Notes: generated by a model from the sequence alone, not told the origin. A DNA stretch of 64,000 nucleotides from Paenibacillus sp. H1-7 (GCF_022354825.1 NZ_CP031168.1:6883501-6947500), one strand, 5' to 3'; shown: positions 1 to 8,306, counted from the first letter of the stretch. Program-made: numbers and translations.

Positions 1-223
1 AGCTATGGTCGAGCCGCGCCTGCTTGTCGAGCTTTCGCAGTAGGCCCGTTCGCGCCTCCAGCACCTTCTTCCGGTCGTGAAACCCGCGGATCAACAAATA
101 ACCGTCATCCTCCAGCCGTTTGCGCAATGCCGCTGTATCATGCAAAATAGCGTTCGAATCCTGCAGCTCGGTTAAATAGCGGCTGCCCATCTCCAATGAA
201 ACCTTGCCCATTTGAATGCTCAT
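1..223 (-). CDS. Phytanoyl-CoA dioxygenase (PhyH) family protein, N-terminal part only
   Basis: The first 74 residues of a protein whose rest lies outside the window. The start at 223 is preceded by a GGAGG about 8 nt upstream; a second in-frame ATG lies at 211. The visible part reads as a helical lead-in followed by LRKRLEDDGYLLIRGFHD, which matches the usual beginning of PhyH-type Fe(II)/2-oxoglutarate dioxygenases, where a 'the enzyme must not / G-Y/F-hydrophobic-x-x-G-F' strand opens the fold. The iron-binding HxD...H residues are not in view, so activity and substrate cannot be judged. It is divergent from the AraC regulator at 460, with 236 nt between them, so that regulator may control it. 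Assignment rests on this short N-terminal pattern. Confidence 0.6.
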   Translation of the reverse strand, partial: MSIQMGKVSLEMGSRYLTELQDSNAILHDTAALRKRLEDDGYLLIRGFHDRKKVLEARTGLLRKLDKQARLDHS

Positions 224-459
224 GCTCTTGCCTCCCCGAACGGTTTGGAATGCTTCACTAAGATGCCGGCGCCATCAGCCGTTGTTCGTCCCAGCCTCAA
301 GCTCCCAAGCATATCTTGAGTTCAGCTTACCATCGGGCGCATACGTTCACCATGGCTAATCGTCTTTACAATTTGCATCTTTGTAGAGTAATGTTTAAGT
401 CAAAGAGCCCTATCATGATCGTTTCATGCAAATCCCTTAATTGATAAGGAGCCACTTCT

Positions 460-1350
460 ATGGAGCATCGATTCACCTTACCCAAGCTGTACAGCGCCAT
501 TCAAGTGCCGGGGATGGAATACGCGCTCCGGCCTGCAGGATGGTCCTATCCGAATCACCGCCATCCTTACTTCGAGTTTATTTACTGCGTTCAAGGGGAA
601 ATTGAGCAGTGGGTGGACGGTCAGATGGTGCTGCTGCAGCCTGGCGAAGCCGTTATTATTCCATCCGATTCCTATCACTCGACGAGCACTTCCATCGACA
701 GCAGCTACTTCGACTTTCATTTTCATGTGGAGGCCGATGAGATCAATCTTGTTTTTCAGCTGTCCCGCCATACGCTGCTTCGTTCTTCCGATGATTTTGC
801 TATGGAGGACTGGGTGAAGCAGTTTTTGACCCGTTTCGGCGAGCCGCTGTCCATGATGTCGATTCAGCCGAATGAACGGACTCACGATGTGTCCGGGTCC
901 ATAAGGCAGTCGGTTATTTTGCTGCAGATTCATTCGACCATCGTGCAGTTCATCAGCATGATCGCCTCTCATATTCTTAGTGCCGGCAACGATTGGCTTC
1001 TATCTGCCAGCGTCAAGCCGTCCCAGATCAAGCTGGCGAGGGAAGCCGCCTATCTTATGGAGCAGCAGCCTGAGAAGGCTCCCTCCATATCCGAACTGTC
1101 GCGGCAGCTGAATGTTCACCGCACCTATTTGCATTCCTGCTTCAAGCATGTATACGGTTTGTCGCCTTCCGCTTATTGGCAGCGTAAAAGAATCAACGAA
1201 GCCCGGCAGCTGCTGCAAAAAACAAGCCTGAGCATCGAGGAAATCGGCAGCAGGCTCCACTTCTCGTCAACGAGTCATTTCAGCCGTACGTTCCGGTCGA
1301 TGTCAGGCATGTCTCCCCAGCAATTCCGGACTCATAATAGAAGAGCCTAG
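460..1350 (+). CDS. AraC family transcriptional regulator with N-terminal cupin
   Basis: 296 residues, a typical length for a one-component AraC/XylS regulator. Residues about 25-90 form the cupin-like ligand domain, with the pattern HRHPYFEFIYCVQGE followed by LLQPGEAVIIP. Residues about 190-290 hold the two helix-turn-helix motifs (ISELSRQLNVHRTYLHSCFK and IEEIGSRLHFSSTSHFSRTFR), ending in the usual SPQQFR. The start has GATAAGGAG about 10 nt upstream. It faces the PhyH-type dioxygenase at 223 divergently and is followed after 14 nt by the convergent end of the solute-binding protein gene. A role in sensing a sugar or an organic compound and activating one of these neighbours is inferred; the ligand is unknown. 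Confidence 0.85.
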   Translation: MEHRFTLPKLYSAIQVPGMEYALRPAGWSYPNHRHPYFEFIYCVQGEIEQWVDGQMVLLQPGEAVIIPSDSYHSTSTSIDSSYFDFHFHVEADEINLVFQLSRHTLLRSSDDFAMEDWVKQFLTRFGEPLSMMSIQPNERTHDVSGSIRQSVILLQIHSTIVQFISMIASHILSAGNDWLLSASVKPSQIKLAREAAYLMEQQPEKAPSISELSRQLNVHRTYLHSCFKHVYGLSPSAYWQRKRINEARQLLQKTSLSIEEIGSRLHFSSTSHFSRTFRSMSGMSPQQFRTHNRRA

Positions 1351-1364
1351 CGGACGACTGCGAA

Positions 1365-2681
1365 TTATTGCTTGCTTATTTCAAGAATATGCATGTTCCC
1401 CTTTTCATCCGCTTCCCGCAGCACGGTGTTGATATCCTTGTTCTCGGTTACCATTGCTTTGGCCGCTTCCTTCAAGAACGAATACATTTTCGTATCATAC
1501 CGGGTCGCCTCCGGCAGCGGAGCCGGTTTCACCGCGAAAATACCCGCTAGATTTTTCCCTTCATACAGCTTCGTTTCGCTTGCAAATTGCTTTTTCAAGT
1601 TCTGGTCCTTTAGAATCGTCAGCCTAATTCCCTTGTTCATCGATTTCTGGACTTCCTCGTTGATCAGCGTTTGGATAGCTGCGAAGGCCGCATCTTTGTT
1701 AGAGCTCGTCGGTGTGATCATCGCCATGTGGAAATCGATCTCCCGGCCAAGCCCCCGCTTATCGTCAAAGGAAGGGAAAGAAACGACATCCCAGTTAAAA
1801 TCTTTGCCCGCTTCTTTCAATTGCGGCAGACGTGTCGTCAAGTTCGCAATCCAATACGGGTACATTGCCAGCTTCTGATCCTTCAGGAAGTAATCGATCC
1901 CGTACGTGTATTTCTTATTGCCGTCGACAATTCCCGGAATCGTATACAGCTGGTCGTACAACCCGAACACCTTTTTATATGGATCGCCGGTCAGTGCGGC
2001 TTTTTCCTGTTTATCGTCGACCACGGGCAAGGAGTAGGCTCTGCTCAGCACCTGAGGATCTCCTATATCCAATCCGATATACTGGGTTCCCTGATCCATT
2101 CGCGTCACTTTGCGCGCCAGCTCCATCACTTCGTTCCAAGTCATGTTATCCTTCGGATACGGTACGGCGAATTTATCGAAAATATCTTTGTTATAAGCCA
2201 TAACTCCATAGTTCATTGCGTACGGGATGCCGTAAATTTCCCCGTTCTTCCCGAATTTCTTAAGCAGGTTGACCGCCTCCGGCTCCAAGGCATTCATGTC
2301 GATGTTCTGCTTCTTGATCCGGTCGTTCAGATCGATCCCCAAATTTTGCTGAAGCAGGTCATGCAAGTAGTAATTGCTTGTCAAAATAACATCCGGAAGC
2401 TGATTTGCGGTGATGAGCTTGTCCAGGGACGTTCCGGAAACATACTGAACTTCAATGTTCGGATATTTCGATTTGACCGGTTTAGCGACCAGCGCATCCA
2501 GATCGGCTTGACTTAAAATTCCAGCATTATGGTTATAAAAAGTTAAAGTAACCGGTTCATTATTATACACATTTTCGTTATTGGGTGCTGAGGAGGTCTC
2601 CTTGCCTCCGCATCCGGTCAGCAGCAGTAAAGCCGACAGAACGACTCCGATACCGCTTTGAAATCCTTTATGAATACTCAT
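1365..2681 (-). CDS. Extracellular solute-binding protein, family 1 (lipoprotein)
   Basis: 438 residues from the ATG at 2681, chosen because GGAGGGG lies just upstream and because it starts directly at a lipoprotein signal peptide (positively charged start, hydrophobic stretch, lipobox LLTGC with Cys at about residue 24). An upstream in-frame ATG at 2765 would add 28 residues that disrupt the signal. The body has the features of sugar-type binding proteins: TLTFYNHNAG near the mature N-terminus, PDVILTSNYY, YGIPYAMNYGVMAYNKDIFDKF and TWNEVMELARK. It would capture a sugar at the membrane surface for an ABC importer, but no permease or ATPase gene is adjacent, so it is an orphan. It is divergent from the AraC gene at 2865. 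Confidence 0.88.
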   Translation of the reverse strand: MSIHKGFQSGIGVVLSALLLLTGCGGKETSSAPNNENVYNNEPVTLTFYNHNAGILSQADLDALVAKPVKSKYPNIEVQYVSGTSLDKLITANQLPDVILTSNYYLHDLLQQNLGIDLNDRIKKQNIDMNALEPEAVNLLKKFGKNGEIYGIPYAMNYGVMAYNKDIFDKFAVPYPKDNMTWNEVMELARKVTRMDQGTQYIGLDIGDPQVLSRAYSLPVVDDKQEKAALTGDPYKKVFGLYDQLYTIPGIVDGNKKYTYGIDYFLKDQKLAMYPYWIANLTTRLPQLKEAGKDFNWDVVSFPSFDDKRGLGREIDFHMAMITPTSSNKDAAFAAIQTLINEEVQKSMNKGIRLTILKDQNLKKQFASETKLYEGKNLAGIFAVKPAPLPEATRYDTKMYSFLKEAAKAMVTENKDINTVLREADEKGNMHILEISKQ

Positions 2682-2864
2682 TTTCACCCCTCCAATTGCT
2701 TGCAAATCAAGGAATTGTACCCTTTTCTCACTGAACAGGCAAGTTTGCCTCTTGTAAAATGTCATCCGGTGACGTAATAATCCTAACGCAGATTGCCTAA
2801 GAAATGAATGAGCAATATAATTAAAACATAAACTATTCTGCTATTCCTGATAACGGGTGATTCG

Positions 2865-3650
2865 ATGGAAAAAAGCATACTCCTATGCGGCTATTCATAC
2901 CATCTTCAGAAGCTGCGAAGAGGAAACAAGAAGGTAGGATTAGGAAGCTATCTGCTTCGGTTGCAAACTCATGGAAGCTGTATCGTAACTATGGAAGGAA
3001 AGGACCTGATCATCGAACCCGGCGATTTGATCATGCTGAGGCCGGGCAGCTCGTATGAAATGAGGATAGAAGGAGTGACCGGCAGCGGAGACTATTATTT
3101 ATTTTGCCAAGGAGCCTGGATGGACGAATGGTGGAGCCGGTACGAGAAGCCGAGTCTATCCCGCATCAAGCTCGGAGAATCGATCTTGCATCCATGGAGA
3201 CAGATTATTAAGGAATCGCGCCGGTTAAATGAAGAAAACAGGGAATTAACGGATTATTTGCTGCGGGTGTTATGCTTGTCGCTGGACAGGGCTGTTACCG
3301 ATACGACGGCTTCTTACAGCCGATCCATGACCGCCATCCGCATGAAGCAGTTCATTGAGGAGCATGCTCACCAGCCATTCAAGGTGGAGGATGTGGCGAA
3401 GCATGTACAGCTGAGCATTTCGCGTGCGTCACATTTTTTCAAGGAGTGCTACGGGAAGACGATCATAGAGTACGCTTTGGAATTTCGCCTTTCCATTGCC
3501 GTAGAGCGAATGCGGCACACGAATATATCAATGGAGCTTATAGCGGAGAGCTGCGGCTTTGGGAGCTATACGTATTTCCACCGCGTGTTCCGGCACAAAT
3601 TCGGCATTCCCCCTTCCCATTTCCGCAAGCTGGAAAAATCGTTCCGCTGA
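2865..3650 (+). CDS. AraC family transcriptional regulator
   Basis: 261 residues. The N-terminal part (about 20-90) is a compact cupin-like domain with the segment LIIEPGDLIMLRPG; the C-terminal part (about 155-258) carries two helix-turn-helix units, the second being MELIAESCGFGSYTYFHRVFR, closing with PSHFRKLEK. There is no strong Shine-Dalgarno before the ATG, so translation may be weak. It is divergent from the solute-binding protein gene starting at 2681 (183 nt between starts), the usual geometry for a regulator and its target. The inducer is unknown. The gene is followed by the convergent end of the hydrolase at 3744. Confidence 0.85.
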   Translation: MEKSILLCGYSYHLQKLRRGNKKVGLGSYLLRLQTHGSCIVTMEGKDLIIEPGDLIMLRPGSSYEMRIEGVTGSGDYYLFCQGAWMDEWWSRYEKPSLSRIKLGESILHPWRQIIKESRRLNEENRELTDYLLRVLCLSLDRAVTDTTASYSRSMTAIRMKQFIEEHAHQPFKVEDVAKHVQLSISRASHFFKECYGKTIIEYALEFRLSIAVERMRHTNISMELIAESCGFGSYTYFHRVFRHKFGIPPSHFRKLEKSFR

Positions 3651-3743
3651 CATGAGGCTCCAATAATGAAAAAGGGATCTCCGGAAGGAGGCTTCTTCCG
3701 CTCTCCAACCCGCAATCCCACAAGAATACACTCACTGGCCTAC

Positions 3744-4580
3744 TTAAGAAAATAGCCCCTCCGGCACCTTTGCATCCCACCGTTCCGGCTGCTTCAACCC
3801 CAGAGCGCGGCATACTACCGCGGCCGTATCGATCAAACCCAGCGCCTCGGGTACGTCGGAGCCAACGGCGATGCCAGGGCCGGAGCACATCCAGAATACC
3901 GTCTTATCGAGCGGATGGTCGCTGCCGTGCCCTTTGGGATTGTCTCCTCCTCCGCCATGGTCCGTCGTCAGGATGATCAGGCTATCGTCCGCCCAGCCGG
4001 CATCCTTCACTGCCTGGAGAATGATCCCGCTCCAGCGGTCGGTCTCGGTAATGGCCTGCAAGTAGTCTGCAGTCCCGTAGCCATACTTATGACCGGCCGC
4101 ATCCGGATAATCGAATTGGACGAACAGCACATACAAGTCCGGGTTGCTCCGGATATATTCTGCGCAAGCTACCGCGAGCTCCGCATCCGGCATGGATACT
4201 TTATGCACGCCTATCCCGTCTTCGACAATGCCGTCCATGATCGGCTTCCAGCATGTAAAGGCAGCCAGCTTCCGATCCGGATGCGCTTCATGCGCCACGC
4301 GAAAAAAGGACGGATACGGCGAATCGCCGGGATACGTATGTCTTGCCGCCCTCTCGTTGTCCAATCCGTGCTTCTCCGGCCCTACCCCGTGCAGCAAAGC
4401 GCCCCAGCACTCAGCGCTGATCGTCGGCGACACAGTCTGTGCGGATATGGTAGAAGCCCCTTTGGCCATCCATTCGTCCAAATGAGGCGTCGGTGTATGC
4501 TGCACGAAGCTGCCTGCGCCGTCCCAGCCGATCACTATGACCCGATTGATTGTATTGCTCTGTGAAGCCTTCATCATCAT
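3744..4580 (-). CDS. Alkaline phosphatase superfamily hydrolase (type I phosphodiesterase/nucleotide pyrophosphatase-like)
   Basis: 278 residues with no signal peptide, so probably cytosolic. The fold is recognised from IVIGWDGAGSFV (first metal-binding Asp), TPHLDEWMAKGAS, the region SPTISAECWGALLHG that contains the nucleophile position, and the metal-binding end motifs VQFDYPDAAGHKYG and TTDHGGGGDN followed by GHGSDHP. The family cleaves phosphodiester or phosphomonoester bonds using two metal ions; the substrate here is not known. Three consecutive ATGs begin the gene (4580, 4577, 4574); GGGAGAG is immediately upstream, so the third is the best spaced. A good promoter lies at 4630-4657, and the gene is divergent from the AraC regulator at 4830, which may respond to its product. 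Confidence 0.8.
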   Translation of the reverse strand: MMMKASQSNTINRVIVIGWDGAGSFVQHTPTPHLDEWMAKGASTISAQTVSPTISAECWGALLHGVGPEKHGLDNERAARHTYPGDSPYPSFFRVAHEAHPDRKLAAFTCWKPIMDGIVEDGIGVHKVSMPDAELAVACAEYIRSNPDLYVLFVQFDYPDAAGHKYGYGTADYLQAITETDRWSGIILQAVKDAGWADDSLIILTTDHGGGGDNPKGHGSDHPLDKTVFWMCSGPGIAVGSDVPEALGLIDTAAVVCRALGLKQPERWDAKVPEGLFS

Positions 4581-4629
4581 CTCTCCCAGCCCGATAATTT
4601 TCGTTATGAGAACTTGTTATCTAATGTTC

Positions 4630-4657
4630 ATTGTAGGGGGATTTTCGAATTAGTCAA
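4630..4657 (-). promoter_or_regulatory. Sigma-A type promoter for the 3744-4580 hydrolase gene
   Basis: On the minus strand TTGACT (-35) is followed after 16 nt by TACAAT (-10), about 50 nt before the start codon. Seen directly in sequence; activity inferred from consensus. Confidence 0.6.
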
Positions 4658-4741
4658 TACAAAATGCAATTAAATACAACCAATAACAACAAAATCAACA
4701 TACTGCATCGGATTTGCATCATTCCTTCACCAAGGTAAAGG

Positions 4742-4770
4742 GATTCAAAACGATCGTTTTATTTTGAATC
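4742..4770. promoter_or_regulatory. Palindromic operator-like site in divergent intergenic region
   Basis: Perfect 9-bp arms GATTCAAAA and TTTTGAATC flank an 11-nt centre; inside it is a second, 14-bp palindrome AAAACGATCGTTTT. The site lies between the divergent hydrolase and AraC genes, 60 nt before the AraC start at 4830. The geometry suggests binding of a dimeric repressor or autoregulation; the protein is unknown. Confidence 0.4.
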
Positions 4771-4829
4771 ATTTGCTTTGTTTTTGGATTCATTATAAAC
4801 TACAGGAAAAAGGTGGGAAAATCACGGAA

Positions 4830-5687
4830 ATGGCTAGCTTTTTGCACGATACTGCTGTTGAGAATTCGACCACGATTCCCGGAATTTTGCTCTCCGATTT
4901 TTATACAAGATCCCATGGCTATATGGTCAAGCGCTCCAAGGGAACCCAGGACTTCTATTTGACGTACACCGTCTCGGGCAAAGGATTGTTCCACAATGGC
5001 AAAGAAGCGCTGGAATGCTCGGAGGGGGATGTGACCATCATTACTCCCGGAACCCCGCACTACTATGCTACCAGCGAGCGGCATATATGGAGGTTCTACT
5101 GGTGCCATTTCGTCCCGCGCGAGGATTGGGCCCCGCTGCTGCTGCTGCCCGATGGCGTACAAGGCATCAAGTGGCTGCGGATCGATAGTGCTGCGATGAA
5201 CTCGCGGGTAAGCTCGGCGTTTGCCCAGCTGCTCCAGTACAATCTTGAATCCGGTCCGTTCTCGGAGCGGCTTGCGTCCAATGCCTTGGAAGAGGTGCTG
5301 CTCCTTATCGCCAGCAGCCATGCGGCAGAAATCCAGAACATCGACCCCCGGATCCAGGAGGCTCTCAACCTGATCTCCAACCGGTACCATCAGCCGTTCA
5401 CCGTCGCATCGTTGGCCGCCCAAGTTAATTTATCACCTTCCCGGTTCGCCCATTTGTTCAAGCTGCAAACCGGTGAATCGGTCATGGATATGCTCATTAA
5501 AGTCCGGTTAAGACATGCCAAAAAAAGGCTGGAGTACACCTCCTTGTCCATCGCGGAAATCGCCGCAGAGGTCGGATTCAACAACCCGTTCTACTTCACC
5601 CGCCAGTTCGCTTCCTTTTACGGCTGTCCTCCGGCTGCCTTCCGAAGAAGCCTGCAATCCTCTCATGCCGGGAAAACACCCCAATAG
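4830..5687 (+). CDS. AraC family transcriptional regulator
   Basis: 285 residues from the ATG at 4830, preferred over the upstream in-frame ATG at 4764 because AGGTGGG lies 12 nt before it and the extra residues do not look like the family. The N-terminal cupin region (about 20-110) carries YTVSGKGLFHNG and GDVTIITPGTPHYY, with a WRFYWCHF strand after it. The C-terminal region (about 170-275) has two helix-turn-helix motifs (VASLAAQVNLSPSRFAHLFK and IAEIAAEVGFNNPFYFTRQF) and ends in PAAFRRS. It is divergent from the hydrolase and sits 150 nt upstream of the convergent FG-GAP protein gene. The ligand is unknown. Confidence 0.87.
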   Translation: MASFLHDTAVENSTTIPGILLSDFYTRSHGYMVKRSKGTQDFYLTYTVSGKGLFHNGKEALECSEGDVTIITPGTPHYYATSERHIWRFYWCHFVPREDWAPLLLLPDGVQGIKWLRIDSAAMNSRVSSAFAQLLQYNLESGPFSERLASNALEEVLLLIASSHAAEIQNIDPRIQEALNLISNRYHQPFTVASLAAQVNLSPSRFAHLFKLQTGESVMDMLIKVRLRHAKKRLEYTSLSIAEIAAEVGFNNPFYFTRQFASFYGCPPAAFRRSLQSSHAGKTPQ

Positions 5688-5783
5688 CAGCAGCGGCCTT
5701 TATAAGCCTGCCTAACGAGCACAGCTTTCGGCTTCGAAGTCACGCAAGACCTTTTCTTCACTGGGAAACGCGATTTGTAATAT

Positions 5784-5828
5784 CAAAAAAAGCCTCCCGG
5801 CAAGCTTATAAAAGCTTCTCAGGAGGCT
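5784..5828 (-). terminator. Rho-independent terminator after the FG-GAP gene
   Basis: On the minus strand AGCCTCC pairs with GGAGGCT around an inner AAGCTT hairpin and is followed by a run of seven T. It starts 10 nt after the stop of the gene at 5838-7088. Confidence 0.75.
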
Positions 5829-5837
5829 ATCGGCATA

Positions 5838-7088
5838 TTAAATTTGTCCGCCCGGATACAAAGTCGAGCTGTACAGTCTTTTCGTTTGCGGCAGCGCCTT
5901 TCCAGCCGGCTTCTTCGTTAAATCCGCGGGACGCGAGGAGTAAATGTACGCGTACTCGCTGTTATAAATAATCACCTGCTCGTGCCCCTCACCAAGTAAG
6001 TCCGCATGCACGACATAGCCGTCTACCGGAAACTCGACGACTGCATTCATCTCGCCGTCATACAAGGTAGGGTTAATGCCTCCCCCTCGGCGATAGGCCA
6101 ATATGTAGTCGAGAGGCGACTCGTCCCAGCCGCTCATCGTCTCGATGATGGTGAGCCAGCCTTTGCTCGTCCGGTTCTCTTTCCATACTTCCTTGCCTTG
6201 AGCATCAAGCAGGAACATCCCGTCCTTACCGTTCTCGTTGCCTCGGACGATACGGTCCAGTCCGGCGATTTGCAAACCCGGCATATCGCCGCGGAATTTG
6301 CCCAGCGCGACATGCTGGGATTCGATGGAATCCTCATAGCGCCACAGCTCATTGCCGTGCCGGTCGTACATCACGGTTACGCTGCCGCCGATCACCAGCT
6401 CCGGAACGCCGTCCCCGTTGACGTCTCCGACCCAAATACAGTCGGCGTGATCGTCCAGGTCTCGGCACGACCATACCATACGGCCGTCCGCGTCAAGGAA
6501 ATCGTAGCCGGCCATCACTTCGTCACGGCCATCCCCGTCGAAATCATACACCCATGGGAAGTGACCCAAGTTGCCTTCATGCTTCCACAGCAGATTGAAA
6601 TCCTTGTCCAGCGCCCACATCCGCTTGTAGCGGTCCTTCAATATAATGTCCTGCGGAATTGCATTTCCACTTAGATTGGCTATAATGATGCAGTCGTGGG
6701 CTAGCGGATCAGGCAGCTCGTAATTCGCCTTCACAGAACCGGTCGAACCGTCCAAGATGTAGAATCGCTTCTCCATTACGTACAGCACTTCCATTCTGCC
6801 GTCGCCATCGATATCGCATATTTGTGCGGGGTAGTCGGATCCCGGCCCGCCCGGGTTTTCGCTCGGCTCCCCTACTTGCCACAGAATGTTGCCGAGCAGG
6901 TCCATCGCTGTCAGACATTGAACTTGATGCGGCACATAGCGGTCGTCGATGCCACCGTCAGGCTGGACCAGCAGCAGCTCCATCCGTCCGTCGCCGTTCA
7001 GATCTCCTACGAGTACTTTATTGCGCAGTCCTGCCGCCTGAATATCGATTTGTCCCAATAAGACAGGCTGTGATACGGCCTTTGACAT
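5838..7088 (-). CDS. FG-GAP/VCBS-type beta-propeller protein, possibly rhamnogalacturonan lyase-like
   Basis: 416 residues, no signal peptide. At least four calcium-binding-type loops of the form DxNGDGxxEL or DxDGDGxxEV are seen (VGDLNGDGRMEL near residue 28, CDIDGDGRMEV near 95, YDFDGDGRDEV near 190, GDVNGDGVPEL near 225), spaced as blades of a seven- or eight-bladed propeller. Such blades occur in integrin-like proteins and in the propeller of PL11 rhamnogalacturonan lyases, which are usually secreted; this one has no export signal, so it may act on intracellular oligosaccharides or be a binding protein. The start follows a TTAGGAGG Shine-Dalgarno that belongs to the hairpin leader repeat at 7096-7260. 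Function is not established. Confidence 0.7.
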   Translation of the reverse strand: MSKAVSQPVLLGQIDIQAAGLRNKVLVGDLNGDGRMELLLVQPDGGIDDRYVPHQVQCLTAMDLLGNILWQVGEPSENPGGPGSDYPAQICDIDGDGRMEVLYVMEKRFYILDGSTGSVKANYELPDPLAHDCIIIANLSGNAIPQDIILKDRYKRMWALDKDFNLLWKHEGNLGHFPWVYDFDGDGRDEVMAGYDFLDADGRMVWSCRDLDDHADCIWVGDVNGDGVPELVIGGSVTVMYDRHGNELWRYEDSIESQHVALGKFRGDMPGLQIAGLDRIVRGNENGKDGMFLLDAQGKEVWKENRTSKGWLTIIETMSGWDESPLDYILAYRRGGGINPTLYDGEMNAVVEFPVDGYVVHADLLGEGHEQVIIYNSEYAYIYSSRPADLTKKPAGKALPQTKRLYSSTLYPGGQI

Positions 7089-7095
7089 GTTGATT

Positions 7096-7260
7096 CCTCC
7101 TAAGAGTTTTGCGTTAGCAAAACTTGCTTCGTAAGCGTTACTGAGTTTTGCGTTAGCAAAACTTGCTTCGTAAGCGTTACTGAGTTTTGCGTTAGCAAAA
7201 CTTGCTTCGTAAGCGTTACTGAGTTTTCGTTAGAAAACTTTCTTCGTAAGCGCTGCTCAA
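7096..7260 (-). repeat. Hairpin-Shine-Dalgarno leader repeat, three intact units plus one decayed
   Basis: In the sense of the downstream gene each unit is about 40 nt: GCTTACGAAGC, then the hairpin arm AGTTTTGC, a TAAC loop and GCAAAACT, then CAGTAAC. Three units are near identical, and the one furthest from the gene (7219-7260) has lost bases in its stem. The last hairpin runs directly into TTAGGAGG, the ribosome-binding site of the gene starting at 7088. The same architecture recurs at 21055, 22806 and 55293, before unrelated genes. Confidence 0.85.
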
Positions 7261-7367
7261 GCTTTACGCTTTTGCCAAAATAACACGAATTCGCAGGAGG
7301 AACCATACACGATGCTGCTCTTTTCCTTTGATATTCTGCTTTTTTTATAAGCAGACCCGCGGTCGCT

Positions 7368-7844
7368 TCACCCTTTTGCAAGCAGCTCTTTCACTACCTT
7401 AACCGTGTCCGAGAAATAAGGCCGGTAGTCCAGGCCTTCAATGAATTCAACATACTGCTGCGCGACAGCATGGACTTGCTCTCGATATACAGCCACCGGC
7501 ACCTGGTAGGTGCCAAGCTCCCTCGCCTCTCCCTGCTCCCTTTCTTCCAGCTCGGTTAATTGGAGCATACCGGGTTCATCGTGCCTGACGCGGAACGAAT
7601 ACCCTCTGCATTCGGGATCGCCGCATCCGCAGCAAAAGAAAGGCATTCGCTGCCATTCCTTGGTGTCCGCCCAACGATGGGGCTCCACATCGTGCCTAAT
7701 GCTGTACAGCATGGCAGGAAGTCCTACATCTATGCATAAAGGCTCATCGATCACCACCTCACCATCGAGCTCCAGTCTGACGTCGGCGTGTATAATTTGC
7801 AGGTCCGAATCCCAGGACCATCCTTTGCAGGTTAGTTCGAACAT
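7368..7844 (-). CDS. Conserved-looking hypothetical protein with Cys cluster
   Basis: 158 residues; I do not recognise a family. The start is preceded by GAGGGGAGAG at a good distance. The protein has a beta-rich N-terminal part and a central CCGCGDPECRG cluster (about residues 89-99) that could bind a metal such as zinc, followed by an acidic stretch LTELEEREQGE. No signal peptide or membrane segment. It is transcribed in the same direction as the FG-GAP gene 280 nt further on, with the hairpin leader repeat between them, so co-transcription is possible. Real coding is supported by the ribosome-binding site, sensible amino-acid composition and lack of a better frame. Confidence 0.65.
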   Translation of the reverse strand: MFELTCKGWSWDSDLQIIHADVRLELDGEVVIDEPLCIDVGLPAMLYSIRHDVEPHRWADTKEWQRMPFFCCGCGDPECRGYSFRVRHDEPGMLQLTELEEREQGEARELGTYQVPVAVYREQVHAVAQQYVEFIEGLDYRPYFSDTVKVVKELLAKG

Positions 7845-7972
7845 AAAGCGACTCTCCCCTCTAACAACCGATATAACGTATTTGGTCTTTTCATTATAGG
7901 AAATGACATGAGGCTTGTATAGAACCCGTTTCCGGATCGAAATCCATGGTTATAATTTCCAGTTTTCTTCAT

Positions 7973-8001
7973 GCGTATAATTTCATTTTTGGTACATACT
8001 A
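7973..8001 (+). promoter_or_regulatory. Sigma-G-like promoter of the SASP gene
   Basis: GCGTA, 17 nt, then CATACTA, 23 nt before the start codon. The -10 matches the sigma-G pattern CATNCTA exactly; the -35 matches four of five positions of GHATR. Forespore expression is expected for this gene family. Confidence 0.5.
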
Positions 8002-8024
8002 CCTTATGAACGGAGGTGACTACA

Positions 8025-8252
8025 ATGGCACAAGGACAATCCCGCAGCAGTAACCAACTGGTTGTACCTCAAGCTAACCAAGCTTTGGATCAGCTGAAAT
8101 ATGAGGTAGCACAAGAGCTGGGCATTCAAATCCCGCAAGACGGTTACTATGGCTTCATGGCAACTCGTGATACAGGTGCAATCGGGGGCCACATCACTCG
8201 TCGTCTGGTTCAAATCGCTGAGCAACAATTGGCAGGCAAGTTTACAAGATAA
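8025..8252 (+). CDS. Alpha/beta-type small acid-soluble spore protein (SASP)
   Basis: 75 residues, the family's normal size. The ATG at 8025 follows GGAGGTGACTACA; an ATG 9 nt earlier is inside the Shine-Dalgarno context and unlikely. These proteins coat DNA in the forespore, protect it against UV and are degraded on germination by the protease GPR. The sequence shows the family hallmarks: NQLVVPQANQALDQLKYEVAQELGI, whose KYEVA segment holds the GPR cleavage region, and the DNA-binding block GYYGFMATRDTGAIGG with HITRRLV. It stands alone between a sigma-G-like promoter and a terminator, as expected for a strongly expressed monocistronic gene. Confidence 0.95.
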   Translation: MAQGQSRSSNQLVVPQANQALDQLKYEVAQELGIQIPQDGYYGFMATRDTGAIGGHITRRLVQIAEQQLAGKFTR

Positions 8253-8275
8253 TGATTCACTTCTATACTTAACCG

Positions 8276-8306
8276 AGGGGCGGTTCTTTCGAGAGCCGCT
8301 CCTTTT
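8276..8306 (+). terminator. Terminator of the SASP gene
   Basis: GGGGCGGTTCT, TTCG loop, AGAGCCGCTCC followed by TTTTT, 24 nt after the stop codon. Confidence 0.8.

Noticed and set aside
7313..7351. 12-codon plus-strand frame after GCAGGAGGAACC
   Set aside because: Good ribosome-binding site but too short and no context; may be chance or a leader peptide without a downstream gene.
7100..7381. 93-codon minus-strand frame encoding repeated VTLTKQVLLTQNS
   Set aside because: It simply translates the hairpin leader repeats; no ribosome-binding site of its own.
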